This document shows positions 43,103 through 52,978 of a stretch of DNA of 64,000 bases, piece after piece. The notes beneath the pieces are model-generated. The model was not told where the DNA came from and ran no database searches. It was given only the letters and a program-made list of their open reading frames with translations. A program made the translations under genes and the position numbers. The stretch covers positions 92,180 to 156,179 of the forward strand of contig NZ_AUJK01000006.1 of NCBI RefSeq assembly GCF_000424185.1. Reading direction: 5' to 3'. This stretch comes from Prevotella sp. AGR2160 (GTDB taxonomy: Bacteria; Bacteroidota; Bacteroidia; Bacteroidales; Bacteroidaceae). Every line of letters starts with the position of its first letter. Positions within the stretch are counted from its first letter, which is position 1.

Positions 43103-44128
43103 ATGGCAGAAGAAAACAACCAAGACGTAAAGGCCGCCAAGCTCAAAGCACTGCAGGCGGCCATGAGTAAGATAGAGAAAGATTTCGGCAAGGGATCGAT
43201 CATGAAACTCGGCGAACAGCCGCACGATCATATCGATGTCATCCCGACAGGCTCCCTCGGCCTCGATGTAGCCCTCGGCGTCGGCGGATATCCCCGCGGA
43301 CGTATCATCGAGATCTACGGCCCGGAATCTTCCGGTAAGACAACGCTGGCAATCCATGCCATCGCTGAGGCACAGAAGCTCGGCGGCATCGCCGCCTTCA
43401 TCGACGCTGAGCATGCGTTCGATCCCACCTATGCCGCACACCTCGGCGTGGATGTCGACAACCTCTGGATCTCACAGCCCGACAGCGGTGAACAGGCACT
43501 GCAGATCGCTGACCAGCTCATCAGCTCATCAGCCGTCGATATCGTCGTCATCGACTCCGTCGCCGCCCTCACGCCGAAGGCGGAGATCGAAGGTACGATG
43601 GGCGACAACAAGGTCGGTCTGCAGGCGCGACTCATGAGTCAGGCACTGCGTAAGATGACCGCTACAATCTCCAAGACCAATACCACTTGTATCTTCATCA
43701 ACCAGTTGCGTGAGAAGATCGGCGTGATGTTCGGCAATCCGGAGACGACGACGGGTGGTAACGCCCTGAAGTTCTACGCCAGCGTTCGTATCGACATCCG
43801 GCCCAGCACGCCGATCAAGAATGGCGACGAGGTCCTCGGCCGTCTCACGAAGGTGAAGGTCGTGAAGAACAAGGTAGCGCCTCCGTTCCGTAAGTGTGAG
43901 TTCGACATCATCTATGGTGATGGCATCAGCAAGACCGGTGAGATCGTCGACCTCGGCGTGGAGTACAACATCATCCAGAAGAGCGGCAGCTGGTTCAGCT
44001 ACAACGGCAGCAAGCTCGGACAGGGACGTGACGCCACAAAGAAACTCCTGCAGGACAACCCCGAGTTGGCCGAGGAGCTCGAAGGCCTCATCAAGAAAGC
44101 TATCGAGGAAAAGAAGGCACAGGAATAA
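43103..44128 (+). CDS. recA: Recombinase RecA
   Basis: A 341-residue DNA strand-exchange ATPase and SOS co-protease. Walker A is GPESSGKTT, with DAEHAFDP, the Walker B region [13 protein letters not shown]2-loop region [21 protein letters not shown] and [10 protein letters not shown]. Full length. No obvious SOS box was noticed, and the immediate leader is a family C hairpin. Confidence 0.98.
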   Translation: MAEENNQDVKAAKLKALQAAMSKIEKDFGKGSIMKLGEQPHDHIDVIPTGSLGLDVALGVGGYPRGRIIEIYGPESSGKTTLAIHAIAEAQKLGGIAAFIDAEHAFDPTYAAHLGVDVDNLWISQPDSGEQALQIADQLISSSAVDIVVIDSVAALTPKAEIEGTMGDNKVGLQARLMSQALRKMTATISKTNTTCIFINQLREKIGVMFGNPETTTGGNALKFYASVRIDIRPSTPIKNGDEVLGRLTKVKVVKNKVAPPFRKCEFDIIYGDGISKTGEIVDLGVEYNIIQKSGSWFSYNGSKLGQGRDATKKLLQDNPELAEELEGLIKKAIEEKKAQE

Positions 44129-44148
44129 TTTACACCTTATTCTATATA

Positions 44149-44174
44149 GGGCGGCCACGACGGCCGCCCTTTTT
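44149..44174 (+). terminator. recA terminator built from a family A-like core
   Basis: GGGCGGCC, loop ACGAC, GGCCGCCC, then TTTTT. The stem matches the GGCC arms of the family A repeats. Confidence 0.82.
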
Positions 44175-44231
44175 CGTTTCTGCCATTATGTCATACTCGT
44201 TTTCTGTGGCATATCGTTTGCAAAAATGTCA

Positions 44232-44280
44232 GTGTCGCGGGAAAATCCCGGGACACCGTCACCGAAAACAGTGATGACGG
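44232..44280 (+). promoter_or_regulatory. Two tandem hairpins in the dnaK leader
   Basis: First hairpin: GTGTCGCGGGA-AAA-TCCCGGGACAC, with one mismatch (44232-44256). Second: CCGTCAC...GTGATGACGG (44256-44280). They end 41 bp before dnaK. They could be a heat-responsive RNA structure or operator sites; no CIRCE element is seen. Confidence 0.5.
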
Positions 44281-44321
44281 CTGAACCAAACGAATAATAA
44301 AAAATAAAAAAATATACAACT

Positions 44322-46241
44322 ATGGGAAAGATTATTGGAATCGACTTAGGAACAACAAACAGCTGTGTGGCTGTATTTGAAGGTAATGAGCCTGTTGTCA
44401 TCGCCAACAGCGAAGGCAAGCGTACGACACCGTCCGTCGTCGGCTTTGTAGAAGGCGGCGAGCGCAAGATCGGTGATCCGGCAAAGCGTCAGGCTATCAC
44501 GAACCCGAAGAACACGGTATACTCCATCAAGCGTTTCATGGGTGAGACCTATGAGCAGTGCAAGAAGGAGATTGACCGCGTGCCTTACACGGTTGTCGAC
44601 GAAGGTGGTTATCCGCGCGTGCAGATCAACGACCGTAAGTATACGCCGCAGGAGATCAGCGCCATGATCCTGCAGAAGATGAAGAAGACTGCTGAGGATT
44701 ACCTCGGTCAGGAAGTGAAGGACGCTGTCATCACCGTCCCGGCTTACTTCTCCGACTCTCAGCGTCAGGCTACGAAGGAGGCTGGTACTATCGCCGGACT
44801 GAATGTCCGTCGTATCGTCAACGAGCCGACGGCTGCCGCCCTCGCTTATGGCGTTGATAAGGCCAACAAGGATATGAACATCGCCGTATTCGACCTCGGT
44901 GGTGGTACGTTCGATATCTCTATCCTGAACTTCGGTGGCGGTGTCTTCGAAGTGCTCGCTACCAACGGTGATACGCATTTGGGTGGTGATGATTTCGATC
45001 AGGTCATTATCGACTGGCTCGTCAAGGGATTCAAGGAAGAGAATGGCATCGACCTCTCTACCGATCCGATGGCTATGCAGCGCTTGAAGGAGGCTGCCGA
45101 GAAGGCTAAGATTGAGCTGTCTTCTTCTACAACAACAGAGATCAACCTTCCGTATATCACCGCTGTCGGTGGCACGCCGAAGCACTTGGTAAAGACCTTG
45201 ACGCGTGCTCAGTTCGAGCAGCTCGCTCACAACCTGATCCAGGCTTGCCTCGTGCCGTGCCAGAATGCTATGCGCGACGCTAAGCTGCAGACGAGTGATA
45301 TCGATGAGGTCATCCTCGTAGGTGGTAGCTCTCGTATCCCCGCCGTTCAGACACTCGTGAAGAACTACTTCGGTAAGGAGCCTTCTAAGGGCGTTAACCC
45401 CGATGAGGTCGTCGCTGTCGGTGCTGCTATCCAGGGTGCCGTGCTGAACAAGGAAGCTGGTGTCGGCGATATCGTCCTGCTTGATGTCACGCCGCTGACT
45501 CTCGGTATCGAGACCATGGGTGGTGTGATGACAAAGCTCATCGACGCCAACACGACAATTCCTTGCAAGAAGAGTCAGATCTTCTCTACCGCTGCTGATA
45601 ACCAGACGGAGGTAACGATTCACGTACTGCAGGGTGAGCGCCCGATGGCTGCTCAGAACAAGTCCATTGGCCAGTTCAACCTCACCGGTATCGCTCCCGC
45701 TCGCCGTGGTATACCGCAGATCGAGGTAACCTTCGATATCGATGCCAACGGTATCCTCAATGTCAGTGCCAAGGATAAGGCTACGGGCAAGGAGCAGAGC
45801 ATCCGCATCGAGGCTTCCAGTGGTCTGAGTGACGAGGAGATCAAGCGTATGAAGGCTGAGGCCGAGCAGAACGCCGAGAACGATAAGAAGGAGCGCGAGC
45901 GTGTCGACAAGCTCAATCAGGCTGACTCTATGATCTTCACCACCGAGAACTTCCTGAAGGATAACGGTGACAAGATCCCCGCTGACAAGAAGCCGGGTAT
46001 CGAGGACGCTCTCAACAAGCTGAAGGAGGCTCACAAGAGTGGTGATGTCAGTGCCATCGACACCGCTATCAACAACCTCAACACTGTCATGCAGGCTGCT
46101 TCTCAGCAGATGTATCAGGGTGCCGCAGGTCAGCAGGCTGGTCCTCAGGCTGGTGCCGGTCAGCAGGCTAACGCCGGTCAGCAGAGTCAGAAGAAGGATG
46201 ATGATAACATTCAGGACGCTGACTTCGAGGAGGTCAAATGA
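44322..46241 (+). CDS. dnaK: Molecular chaperone DnaK (Hsp70)
   Basis: A 639-residue ATP-dependent chaperone. The nucleotide-binding domain begins [18 protein letters not shown] and includes [28 protein letters not shown] and [11 protein letters not shown]. The substrate-binding domain starts about 390 ([16 protein letters not shown]). The C-terminus has a Gln/Gly/Ala-rich stretch and ends [13 protein letters not shown]. No grpE or dnaJ is adjacent. A mobile element is inserted about 120 bp downstream. Confidence 0.98.
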   Translation: MGKIIGIDLGTTNSCVAVFEGNEPVVIANSEGKRTTPSVVGFVEGGERKIGDPAKRQAITNPKNTVYSIKRFMGETYEQCKKEIDRVPYTVVDEGGYPRVQINDRKYTPQEISAMILQKMKKTAEDYLGQEVKDAVITVPAYFSDSQRQATKEAGTIAGLNVRRIVNEPTAAALAYGVDKANKDMNIAVFDLGGGTFDISILNFGGGVFEVLATNGDTHLGGDDFDQVIIDWLVKGFKEENGIDLSTDPMAMQRLKEAAEKAKIELSSSTTTEINLPYITAVGGTPKHLVKTLTRAQFEQLAHNLIQACLVPCQNAMRDAKLQTSDIDEVILVGGSSRIPAVQTLVKNYFGKEPSKGVNPDEVVAVGAAIQGAVLNKEAGVGDIVLLDVTPLTLGIETMGGVMTKLIDANTTIPCKKSQIFSTAADNQTEVTIHVLQGERPMAAQNKSIGQFNLTGIAPARRGIPQIEVTFDIDANGILNVSAKDKATGKEQSIRIEASSGLSDEEIKRMKAEAEQNAENDKKERERVDKLNQADSMIFTTENFLKDNGDKIPADKKPGIEDALNKLKEAHKSGDVSAIDTAINNLNTVMQAASQQMYQGAAGQQAGPQAGAGQQANAGQQSQKKDDDNIQDADFEEVK

Positions 46242-46273
46242 TGTGAAATAACAATCCAAAATTATCGGAAACC

Positions 46274-46314
46274 AAATCCGTGTAGCTCAACGAGTTACAC
46301 GGATTTGCCGTTTT
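46274..46314 (+). terminator. dnaK terminator
   Basis: AAATCCGTGTAGCTC / GAGTTACACGGATTT, a 15-bp stem with one mismatch and a 3-nt loop, followed by GCCGTTTT. Confidence 0.82.
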
Positions 46315-46360
46315 AAGGGGTTTGCTGATGGTTATCTATTTCTATCGATTCCTATTCCAT

Positions 46361-46370
46361 ATTTGTACCA
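46361..46370. other. Candidate attL core ATTTGTACCA
   Basis: 10-bp exact match to 61886-61895, between the dnaK terminator and the first element gene. Confidence 0.45.
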
Positions 46371-46452
46371 TATCTGTATCTTAACAAAAAAGTAGAAGTT
46401 ATTGAACAAATACATACGAATACATACAAAGTCTAATTTAGAACAGAGAATT

Positions 46453-47016
46453 ATGCCAGGTATCGCGTTAGAAATCAGAAGGAAATGCAAAGTTTGCGGA
46501 AAAGTGTTTCTTGTGAAGAAACTCGACTCGCAATTTTGCTCAGGTCATTGCAGTGCAATCGACCTAAAGCGTCGTCGTGACGCAGAGGCAAGGGAAGCTC
46601 GTCTTGACAAGATAGCGACCCAAGTTCCAGACATACGAGAATACATCTCGGTTAAGGAGGCAGTCGCCATGTTCAATATAGAACGTGGCACACTCTATCG
46701 ACTTATTCGGCTTGGGCGTATTCCTGCTATCAACATGGGAAAGCATCTTATCCGCATCAAACGCTCGGAACTGGAGGCTAACATCCTCCCACGTCAGGAA
46801 GCAAGAGAAGAAAAGAAGAAACCTGTCCCCAAGCTATACAGCCTTGAACCAGAAGACTGCTATACTGTCGGCGAGATTTGCAAGAAGTATCGCATCAACG
46901 ACAGTACTGTTTGGGCGCATGTCCGCAAGTACTCCATACCCTCACGTCAAATAGGTAACTATGTCTATATTCCAAAAGAAGAAATTGATAACCTCTATAA
47001 ATCCGATGTAGAATGA
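46453..47016 (+). CDS. Excisionase-like protein with zinc finger and two HTH_17/MerR-type domains
   Basis: A 187-residue DNA-binding protein. The N-terminal Cys4 finger is CKVCGKVF...FCSGHC. The first HTH domain is about 65-110 (ISVKEAVAMFNIERGTLYRLIRLG) and the second about 135-185 (YTVGEICKKYRINDSTVWAHVRKY). It overlaps the integrase start by 4 bp (ATGA), so the two are coupled. It probably guides excision or controls the integrase operon. ATG 46453 is preferred to an upstream TTG at 46402. No TAnnTTTG promoter is seen between the left end and this gene. Confidence 0.82.
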   Translation: MPGIALEIRRKCKVCGKVFLVKKLDSQFCSGHCSAIDLKRRRDAEAREARLDKIATQVPDIREYISVKEAVAMFNIERGTLYRLIRLGRIPAINMGKHLIRIKRSELEANILPRQEAREEKKKPVPKLYSLEPEDCYTVGEICKKYRINDSTVWAHVRKYSIPSRQIGNYVYIPKEEIDNLYKSDVE

Positions 47017-48278
47017 AGAAAGCAATGCTCCACACCAAGGTTTCCGTCAGACTCCGCAAATCGGAAGTACGAGACGAATGGTATCTTTACCTTGAAGCCT
47101 ATCCTGTCTTTAAGCCTGGTTACGACAAACCACGCCGTGAGCGTGAGTATCTTAACCGCACCATCACAACTCCAATGTGGGACAAGACTCGTCCTGCACG
47201 AAAGGATGAGTATGGCGCACAAACATTCAAGCCTAAGCGTGACCAAAACGGGGTCATCATCTGTCGTTCAAAGACAGACCGTGAGACTTGTATCTTTGCC
47301 GATAATGTACGTAACATTCGTCAGCATGAGTACGACAATGCCGAGCTATACTCAGAAACAGACCAGGCTATGGTGGAAAAGAGGGCAAAAGGTCAGGTCA
47401 ACTTCATTGACTATTTTGCCAAGGTTACTGAGACACGACACAGGAAAAGTTCAAAGTCCATTATCGTTAATTGGGAAAGAGTGCATGAACTTCTGAAAAT
47501 ATACTCAGAAGGCAAACCGCTACCATTCTCAAAAATAGACCTTCGGCTGATTGAGAGTTTCAAGGAGTTCATACTGACTGCTCCACAAGGTGGAAACAAA
47601 TCTGGTATCATATCCCAAAATACTGCTTCCACATACTTCTCTATCTTCAAGGCTGCTTTGCATCAAGCATTCATTGACAGTTACCTTGATATTGATATTG
47701 CTGCCAAAGTGAAGGGTATTCCCGGAGAAGAAAGCAGACGAGAGCACCTGACCATAGAAGAACTGAACATTCTCGCAGCCACACCATGTGACTATCCTTT
47801 ATTGAAGAGAGCCGCCTTGTTCAGTGCATTGACAGGACTTCGCCATAGCGATATAAAAAAGATGACGTGGAAGGAACTGACAAAAGAGGGCGACCACTAC
47901 CGAGTTAATTTTACTCAGAAGAAGACCAAGGGAGTTGAATACAAACCAATATCTGAACAGGCTTATCTCATCTGTGGAAAACCAGGAGACCCCGACCGTC
48001 TTGTTTTTGAGGGATTGCAAGACCCATCTTGGATTAACAGACCTGTCAAGCAATGGGTGGAAGCGTCGGGCATTAAGAAACACATTACATTCCACTGCTT
48101 CCGTCATTCATTTGCCACGAACCAACTAACTGAGGGTACCGACATTTACACCGTATCGAAGATGTTGGGGCACACCAATGTCCGAACAACCCAAATCTAC
48201 ACAAAGGTTGTTGACGAGAAGAAAGAGAAAGCAGCCGATGCCATCAAACTCAATCTCCAAGATGACGTATTAAAATAA
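47013..48278 (+). CDS. Tyrosine recombinase / integrase
   Basis: A 421-residue site-specific recombinase of the Bacteroidetes element type. A phage_int SAM-like N-terminal domain lies at about 100-200. The catalytic residues are Arg in TGLRHSDIKKMTW, HxxR in FHCFRHSFAT, a later His in LGHTNVRTT and the nucleophile in TQIYTKV. It presumably integrates and excises the 46361-61895 element. A hairpin terminator follows at 48297-48331. Confidence 0.95.
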   Translation: MKKAMLHTKVSVRLRKSEVRDEWYLYLEAYPVFKPGYDKPRREREYLNRTITTPMWDKTRPARKDEYGAQTFKPKRDQNGVIICRSKTDRETCIFADNVRNIRQHEYDNAELYSETDQAMVEKRAKGQVNFIDYFAKVTETRHRKSSKSIIVNWERVHELLKIYSEGKPLPFSKIDLRLIESFKEFILTAPQGGNKSGIISQNTASTYFSIFKAALHQAFIDSYLDIDIAAKVKGIPGEESRREHLTIEELNILAATPCDYPLLKRAALFSALTGLRHSDIKKMTWKELTKEGDHYRVNFTQKKTKGVEYKPISEQAYLICGKPGDPDRLVFEGLQDPSWINRPVKQWVEASGIKKHITFHCFRHSFATNQLTEGTDIYTVSKMLGHTNVRTTQIYTKVVDEKKEKAADAIKLNLQDDVLK

Positions 48279-48296
48279 CACTCCTCCCAAAAACGT

Positions 48297-48331
48297 AAAA
48301 GCCATCTATGCTAACTGTGTAGGTGGCTTTT
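48297..48331 (+). terminator. Integrase terminator
   Basis: AAAAGCCA ... TGGCTTTT stem with T-rich tail, 19 bp after the stop codon. Confidence 0.7.
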
Positions 48332-48360
48332 CTGTTTACGCTTCTTTTTAACATCTGTTC

Positions 48361-48511
48361 ACACGGAATGGCATACGGAAGCTTTCCGTATGTCATTCCG
48401 CCTCTCAATTATTTTCGATTTCTATTGTTAAATGATGTTGCCGAAAGTCCCTGATTATCGGTGTTTTTCGATTTTTGTTGATACTTGTTAACACGGAACG
48501 GCATACGGAAG
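48361..48511. other. Palindrome and repeated motif, possible replication or control site
   Basis: ACACGGAATGGCATACGGAA begins at 48361 and a near-identical ACACGGAACGGCATACGGAA at 48491. The first copy is part of a 35-bp near-perfect palindrome (48365-48399) centred on AAGCTT. TTTTCGATTT-like motifs also repeat between them. It lies before the HTH and primase genes, a place where an origin of replication could be. Confidence 0.5.
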
Positions 48512-48625
48512 AATCCCGCTTGATTTCCGTCCCTTGTAGAAGGCCGAAAAGCACATTAATTTTGCCGCCGAATTCAATTATTAACTGACCGCGCAGTCAC
48601 ATGTCAAACATTAAAAATCAAGATT

Positions 48626-49024
48626 ATGTCAGATTATAAAAACCCAACAGGTGGCACACCCACTTTCGACATGATTCCTCTTCTGATGGCTAATCTTCTC
48701 GAAGATAACAAGCGGCTATCGGCAAAACTCGATGCAATCAACAGGAAGATTTCGGAATCAGTTAGCAACAATAATAAAAACGATGATCAGCGCATGGATG
48801 TGACCGAGGCGCAGAAATATATACCTGGTCATCCTGCTGTTCAGACCATCTACGGATGGACTTCCAACAACATGATACCTTACCACAAAATCGGCAAGCG
48901 TATCTATTTCGTCAAGTCCGAACTGGATGCTTGGCTCTCAAAGGAGCAACATAAGTCAGAAGAAGACTTGCAACGGGAAGCTGAAGAGTTTGTCAACAAG
49001 AAACGTAGAAACTACCCATTGTAA
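48626..49024 (+). CDS. HTH_17 domain protein of the replication module
   Basis: A 132-residue DNA-binding protein. The N-terminal half is helical (about 15-50), and a winged-HTH lies at about 55-110 (MDVTEAQKYIPGHPAVQTIYGWTSNNMIPYHKIGKRIYFVKSELDAWL pattern, quoted only in part here as ALPYHKIGKRIYF-like). It lies 5 bp before the primase gene. By analogy with other Bacteroidetes elements it may act in replication initiation or excision, but this is inference. Confidence 0.8.
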   Translation: MSDYKNPTGGTPTFDMIPLLMANLLEDNKRLSAKLDAINRKISESVSNNNKNDDQRMDVTEAQKYIPGHPAVQTIYGWTSNNMIPYHKIGKRIYFVKSELDAWLSKEQHKSEEDLQREAEEFVNKKRRNYPL

Positions 49025-49029
49025 TAGGT

Positions 49030-52000
49030 ATGCAAATCAACTCACACATCATTGAAGCGATTAAAGGCAAAGCCGACATCGCCGAAGTCATTGGTGATTA
49101 TGTATCGCTCACCAAGAGAGGACAGAATCACATCGGACTCTGCCCCTTCCATAGCGACACGACACCATCACTGACCGTCAATTCCGCAAAAGGCATCTAC
49201 AAGTGTTTCGCTTGTGGTGCCTCTGGCGATGTGTTCACCTTTCTACAGAATCACCTCAAAATCTCTTTTCAAGAAGCAGTAAAAATGGTAGCAGACAAAT
49301 ACAGCTTTGAATTGCCACAAACTCCAGTAACTCCAAATGAGGATGCAGAACAGCGTAAACGTGAGTCGATGTATATCATCAACAACTATGCTCAGAAATA
49401 CTTCACTGAAAATCTGTTTTGTGAGTCAGAAGAATCACAAACTGCATTAGCCTATGCTACCAGTCGATGGCCTATAGATTTCACTCGCACGTTTGGTATT
49501 GGCTATGCAAGTAATAGATGGGATAGATTTACGACATGGGCTAAAAGCAAAGGTCTTGATAAAAATCTCCTTTTAGAAGTCGGACTTATCAAGAAACGCA
49601 GTGACAATGATGAGGTCTTTGATGCTTATCGTGGACGAATCATGATTCCGATACGTGATAGACAGAAGAGAATCATTGGCTTTACCGCCAGACTGGTTCC
49701 AAGTATTATAGGCGATTCAACTAACGCCCCTAAGTACATCAATTCTCCTACCTCTATTATATATGATAAGAGCAATACCATCTTTGGCATTGATGTGGCT
49801 CGAATGACTGCCGCTAAACTTGGAGAAATGAATTTGGTAGAAGGAGCACCTGATGTTATGCGTTTGCAAATCATCGGTGTTCCAAACACCATTGCCCCTC
49901 TTGGCTCTTCATGGACAGAAGCTCAACTGAGCAGTCTGAAACGGTTGACTACAAAGCTCAACATCATTCCAGACAGCGATGTTCTGAAGGATGATAATCA
50001 ATTTGGTGCAGGTTTCGTCAGTGCCATACGCACTGGCAGGGTGGCTTTGTCTATGGGTTTCACAGTAACAGTTCAGGAAATACCACTCACCGACAAGAAG
50101 AATGATCCAGACTCTTATCTGTCTTCCAAAGAGAAGTTGGACGAGTTACCCAAACAGGATTTTGTGATATGGTATGCAGAAAAACTCATTGGCTCTTCGA
50201 GTGACGATGTTCCGCAACAAGCCAAAGTCATCCATGAGGTAGTGGATATTGTAAAGGCTATACCAGACAAAATCCTTCAGGAGTCTTATACCGACAAGTT
50301 GATTAGTACCTATGGGCATGAAGATATGTGGAAGCGTGAGATCTTGGGCAAACAAACTTTGCCTACTCCTATTGTTCATAAAGCAATGAACGATGAGGAA
50401 TATGCTGCATTGTTCAAAGGGACAGAAATTAAAGTTGGGCACAATTGCTACTATGGTTACAGCAAGGAAGGCGAGAAGGAGATTTCCAACTTCATCATGA
50501 TACCACTCTACCTAATTCGGGATGGAGCATCTGCATCACGAGTGTTTATCTTACGTAATGTCATGGGCTATGAAGTCCGAATTGAGTTCAGCATTGAGGA
50601 AATGACTGTCCTACAGAAGTTTCGCAATCGTATAGAGCGTGAGGTAAACTTTATGTGGTATGGCACATCAGCTAAGTTCAATAAGTTGCGTGGCATTCTC
50701 TACTCCAGTATGGAGGTCATCAGCAAGATTTCCACTCTTGGATGGCAGAAGGTTGGATTCTTCGCTTTTGGCAATGGAATCGTTCACAATGATGTGTGGC
50801 ATCCTGTTGATGAGGAAGGAATTGTCCGTCTGGGTGACACCCTCGGTTCTTTCTATCTTCCTGCATTCTCCAAGATGAACGAGGACAATAGCGATAAGTT
50901 TCTTTTTGAACAGAAGTTTATCCATTTGCCTGAAAGTAAAGTCCGTTTCTATCAATTCGCTTCTCAGATGCGATTGGTCTATGGCGACAATGCCATCATT
51001 GGAATCTGCTACATCGTGGTATGTTTGTTCCGTGACATCATCATTCGTCATCGTCGTGAGTTCCCATCGTTGTTCTTGTTTGGTCCCAAAGGAACTGGCA
51101 AGACTGCTTTCGGAGAACTGCTGCAAAGTGTGTTTGTTTATAATGGTGACCATCCGAATCTTCGTACATCCACGATGCCAAGTCTGGCTACTGTACTGTC
51201 ACAAGCCGAGGATGCTATCATGCACCTTGACGAATACAAGAACGACATCGATGTGGAGAAGATAGAACTTTTGAAAGGACTTTGGGACTGTCAAGGACGT
51301 AGCAAATTGGATATAGAGACCCGCAAGCGAGAGCAGTCCAAAGTGCTCAGTGGTGTTATAGTCAGTGGTCAGGAGAAGCCGACTGTTGACATTGCTTTGT
51401 ATTCTCGCCAATGTGTGTTGGCATTCCACAAAGACACCCACACAGTTGAAGAGAAAGAAAACTTCCGCCTACTGAAAGACTGGGAACATGAAGGAACATC
51501 GTATGTGGTGTTGGAACTATTGCGAGCAAGGTCGGTGTTTGAACAAAACTACAAGGCTTGCTATGAGCAGGCGGTTAAGAACATTGGCATTACGTTATGT
51601 TTCAGTATTGACGAACGCATCCTTCACAACTGGTCGGTGGTGCTGGCTTCTTATTTGGCTACACAAAACCAAATCAAGTTTCCGTTCTCCTACGACGAGG
51701 TATTCAAGACCGTGCTTAATGGCGTGGAGTATCAGAATGAGGAATGTCTGCACAGTAATGAGTTGAGCATCTTCTGGAAGACCGTCGACTATCTGAAACA
51801 GGATAATCAGATCTATGGACTGTGTGATTACCGAATCCACGAATACACCAGTCTGAAGGTTGATGTCAAGATGGATGGCAGACGACAGACCGTAAACAGA
51901 GAATACGGCAATGCGAAGAAGATTCTCATGATTCCAACCAACAGTCGTATGTTCGCCCTCTATGCACTTCATTTGCAAAAGACACGTGAGAAGGTCATTC

Positions 52001-52254
52001 CTGAGAACACGCTGAAATACTATATCGAAAACTCACCTGAGTATATCGGAAAGGTGAACAGTGTGAGGTTTGCTTCTGTGGAGAATGTGAAGGACTGGCC
52101 ACGACAGTTTGCTGCCAAGTGCTATCAGTGCCAACCTCGCTTGAGTGAGAAACCCGTACAGGCATTCTGTCTCGACTTCGATGCTGTTGAAGCTGCCTAT
52201 GGCGTGAGTTTATACTCCGACTACATGTCGTTCGACTTAGTTCATAACACATAA
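49030..52254 (+). CDS. Element primase-helicase (DnaG-type CHC2 zinc finger, Toprim, ATPase)
   Basis: A 1074-residue replication protein. The CHC2 zinc finger is at about 37-62 (CPFHSDTTPS ... YKCFACGASGD). The Toprim core includes LVEGAPDVM and the DxD in IPDSD (about 275-320). The C-terminal ATPase has Walker A LFGPKGTGKTAFGE near residue 687 and the Walker B-like MHLDEYKND. It probably primes and unwinds the circular form of the element. Five bp separate it from the HTH gene upstream. Confidence 0.88.
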   Translation: MQINSHIIEAIKGKADIAEVIGDYVSLTKRGQNHIGLCPFHSDTTPSLTVNSAKGIYKCFACGASGDVFTFLQNHLKISFQEAVKMVADKYSFELPQTPVTPNEDAEQRKRESMYIINNYAQKYFTENLFCESEESQTALAYATSRWPIDFTRTFGIGYASNRWDRFTTWAKSKGLDKNLLLEVGLIKKRSDNDEVFDAYRGRIMIPIRDRQKRIIGFTARLVPSIIGDSTNAPKYINSPTSIIYDKSNTIFGIDVARMTAAKLGEMNLVEGAPDVMRLQIIGVPNTIAPLGSSWTEAQLSSLKRLTTKLNIIPDSDVLKDDNQFGAGFVSAIRTGRVALSMGFTVTVQEIPLTDKKNDPDSYLSSKEKLDELPKQDFVIWYAEKLIGSSSDDVPQQAKVIHEVVDIVKAIPDKILQESYTDKLISTYGHEDMWKREILGKQTLPTPIVHKAMNDEEYAALFKGTEIKVGHNCYYGYSKEGEKEISNFIMIPLYLIRDGASASRVFILRNVMGYEVRIEFSIEEMTVLQKFRNRIEREVNFMWYGTSAKFNKLRGILYSSMEVISKISTLGWQKVGFFAFGNGIVHNDVWHPVDEEGIVRLGDTLGSFYLPAFSKMNEDNSDKFLFEQKFIHLPESKVRFYQFASQMRLVYGDNAIIGICYIVVCLFRDIIIRHRREFPSLFLFGPKGTGKTAFGELLQSVFVYNGDHPNLRTSTMPSLATVLSQAEDAIMHLDEYKNDIDVEKIELLKGLWDCQGRSKLDIETRKREQSKVLSGVIVSGQEKPTVDIALYSRQCVLAFHKDTHTVEEKENFRLLKDWEHEGTSYVVLELLRARSVFEQNYKACYEQAVKNIGITLCFSIDERILHNWSVVLASYLATQNQIKFPFSYDEVFKTVLNGVEYQNEECLHSNELSIFWKTVDYLKQDNQIYGLCDYRIHEYTSLKVDVKMDGRRQTVNREYGNAKKILMIPTNSRMFALYALHLQKTREKVIPENTLKYYIENSPEYIGKVNSVRFASVENVKDWPRQFAAKCYQCQPRLSEKPVQAFCLDFDAVEAAYGVSLYSDYMSFDLVHNT

Positions 52255-52571
52255 TACTTACATACATCTTCTACATTATCTACAATAATGAATATCAATG
52301 TTATATTTCTAAGAGTATGTCTTATACAGATAAGATACAAACTCCTACAGGTTTCCATCTTATCCGTAACGATGCGCTTGCGCGTTTTTCAGTACATTCT
52401 TTCGGGAGCAAGTTTGTGTTTTCGCTATACGAAAACGGTCACACTACACTTCCGTTACGTGAGCTGGCAACCAGAGTCGGACTCATTCCGACACAGGCTG
52501 CCACCTATTGAGAAACTTGCTCTACGAGATATAACATCATACCGAAAGAACATAAAACTTAATCCCATACA
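52255..52571. other. Gap before mobC: hairpin, possible oriT
   Basis: GTTTTCG, loop CTATA, CGAAAAC (52418-52436) is a perfect 7-bp hairpin flanked by GTGT and ACAC-like bases. The region directly before mobilization genes is the usual place for oriT. A 64-codon frame at 52317-52511 (MSYTDKIQTPTGFHLIRND...) could be a small gene but overlaps the hairpin. No nic site can be named. Confidence 0.4.
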
Positions 52572-52973
52572 ATGATGAAACATGTTATCAACAACTCTGG
52601 TGGGAGGAAGAAACTCTCTGCCGAAAAACTGATGGGGAGTCCTATCCCTGTCCGTTTCAACCTTCGTCAGCGGACGCGTCTGGAGACGAAAGCCGCCAAA
52701 GCCAATATGCCACTAAGTGTATATCTGCGTGAAGCTGGACTGAAAGCCGTAGTCAGGCAACGAGTGACTGGCGAACTCATGAAGGTTATCCGTGACCTCA
52801 ATAACCTTGGCACGAATCTCAACATCATTACCAAGGGGGTGGCATCCCATCGCATCGATCCTTTCTGTCAGGAGTGCAAGGATGCAGTGAGAGGTGTTAA
52901 TGAAGTTTTACACAATGCCCGTATGCTCATCAAGGCCAAAGAGGATGATGAGGACGGAACTGAATTTGAATAA
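52572..52973 (+). CDS. mobC: MobC-like relaxosome accessory protein
   Basis: A 133-residue DNA-binding protein. The pattern GSPIPVRFNLRQRTRLETKA, then MPLSVYLREAGLKA and VIRDLNNLGTNLNIITKG is typical of MobC/ribbon-helix-helix relaxosome proteins. It lies 5 bp before the relaxase gene and would help it open DNA at oriT. Confidence 0.88.
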   Translation: MMKHVINNSGGRKKLSAEKLMGSPIPVRFNLRQRTRLETKAAKANMPLSVYLREAGLKAVVRQRVTGELMKVIRDLNNLGTNLNIITKGVASHRIDPFCQECKDAVRGVNEVLHNARMLIKAKEDDEDGTEFE

Positions 52974-52978
52974 CTACT

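Noticed and set aside
44346..46259. 637-codon open frame antisense to dnaK
   Set aside because: It mirrors dnaK codons. The translation is Leu/Ser/Thr-rich without motifs, and dnaK is certain.
46274..46314. tRNA end as integration site of the element
   Set aside because: The sequence is a simple hairpin after dnaK; no tRNA arms or CCA end are seen.
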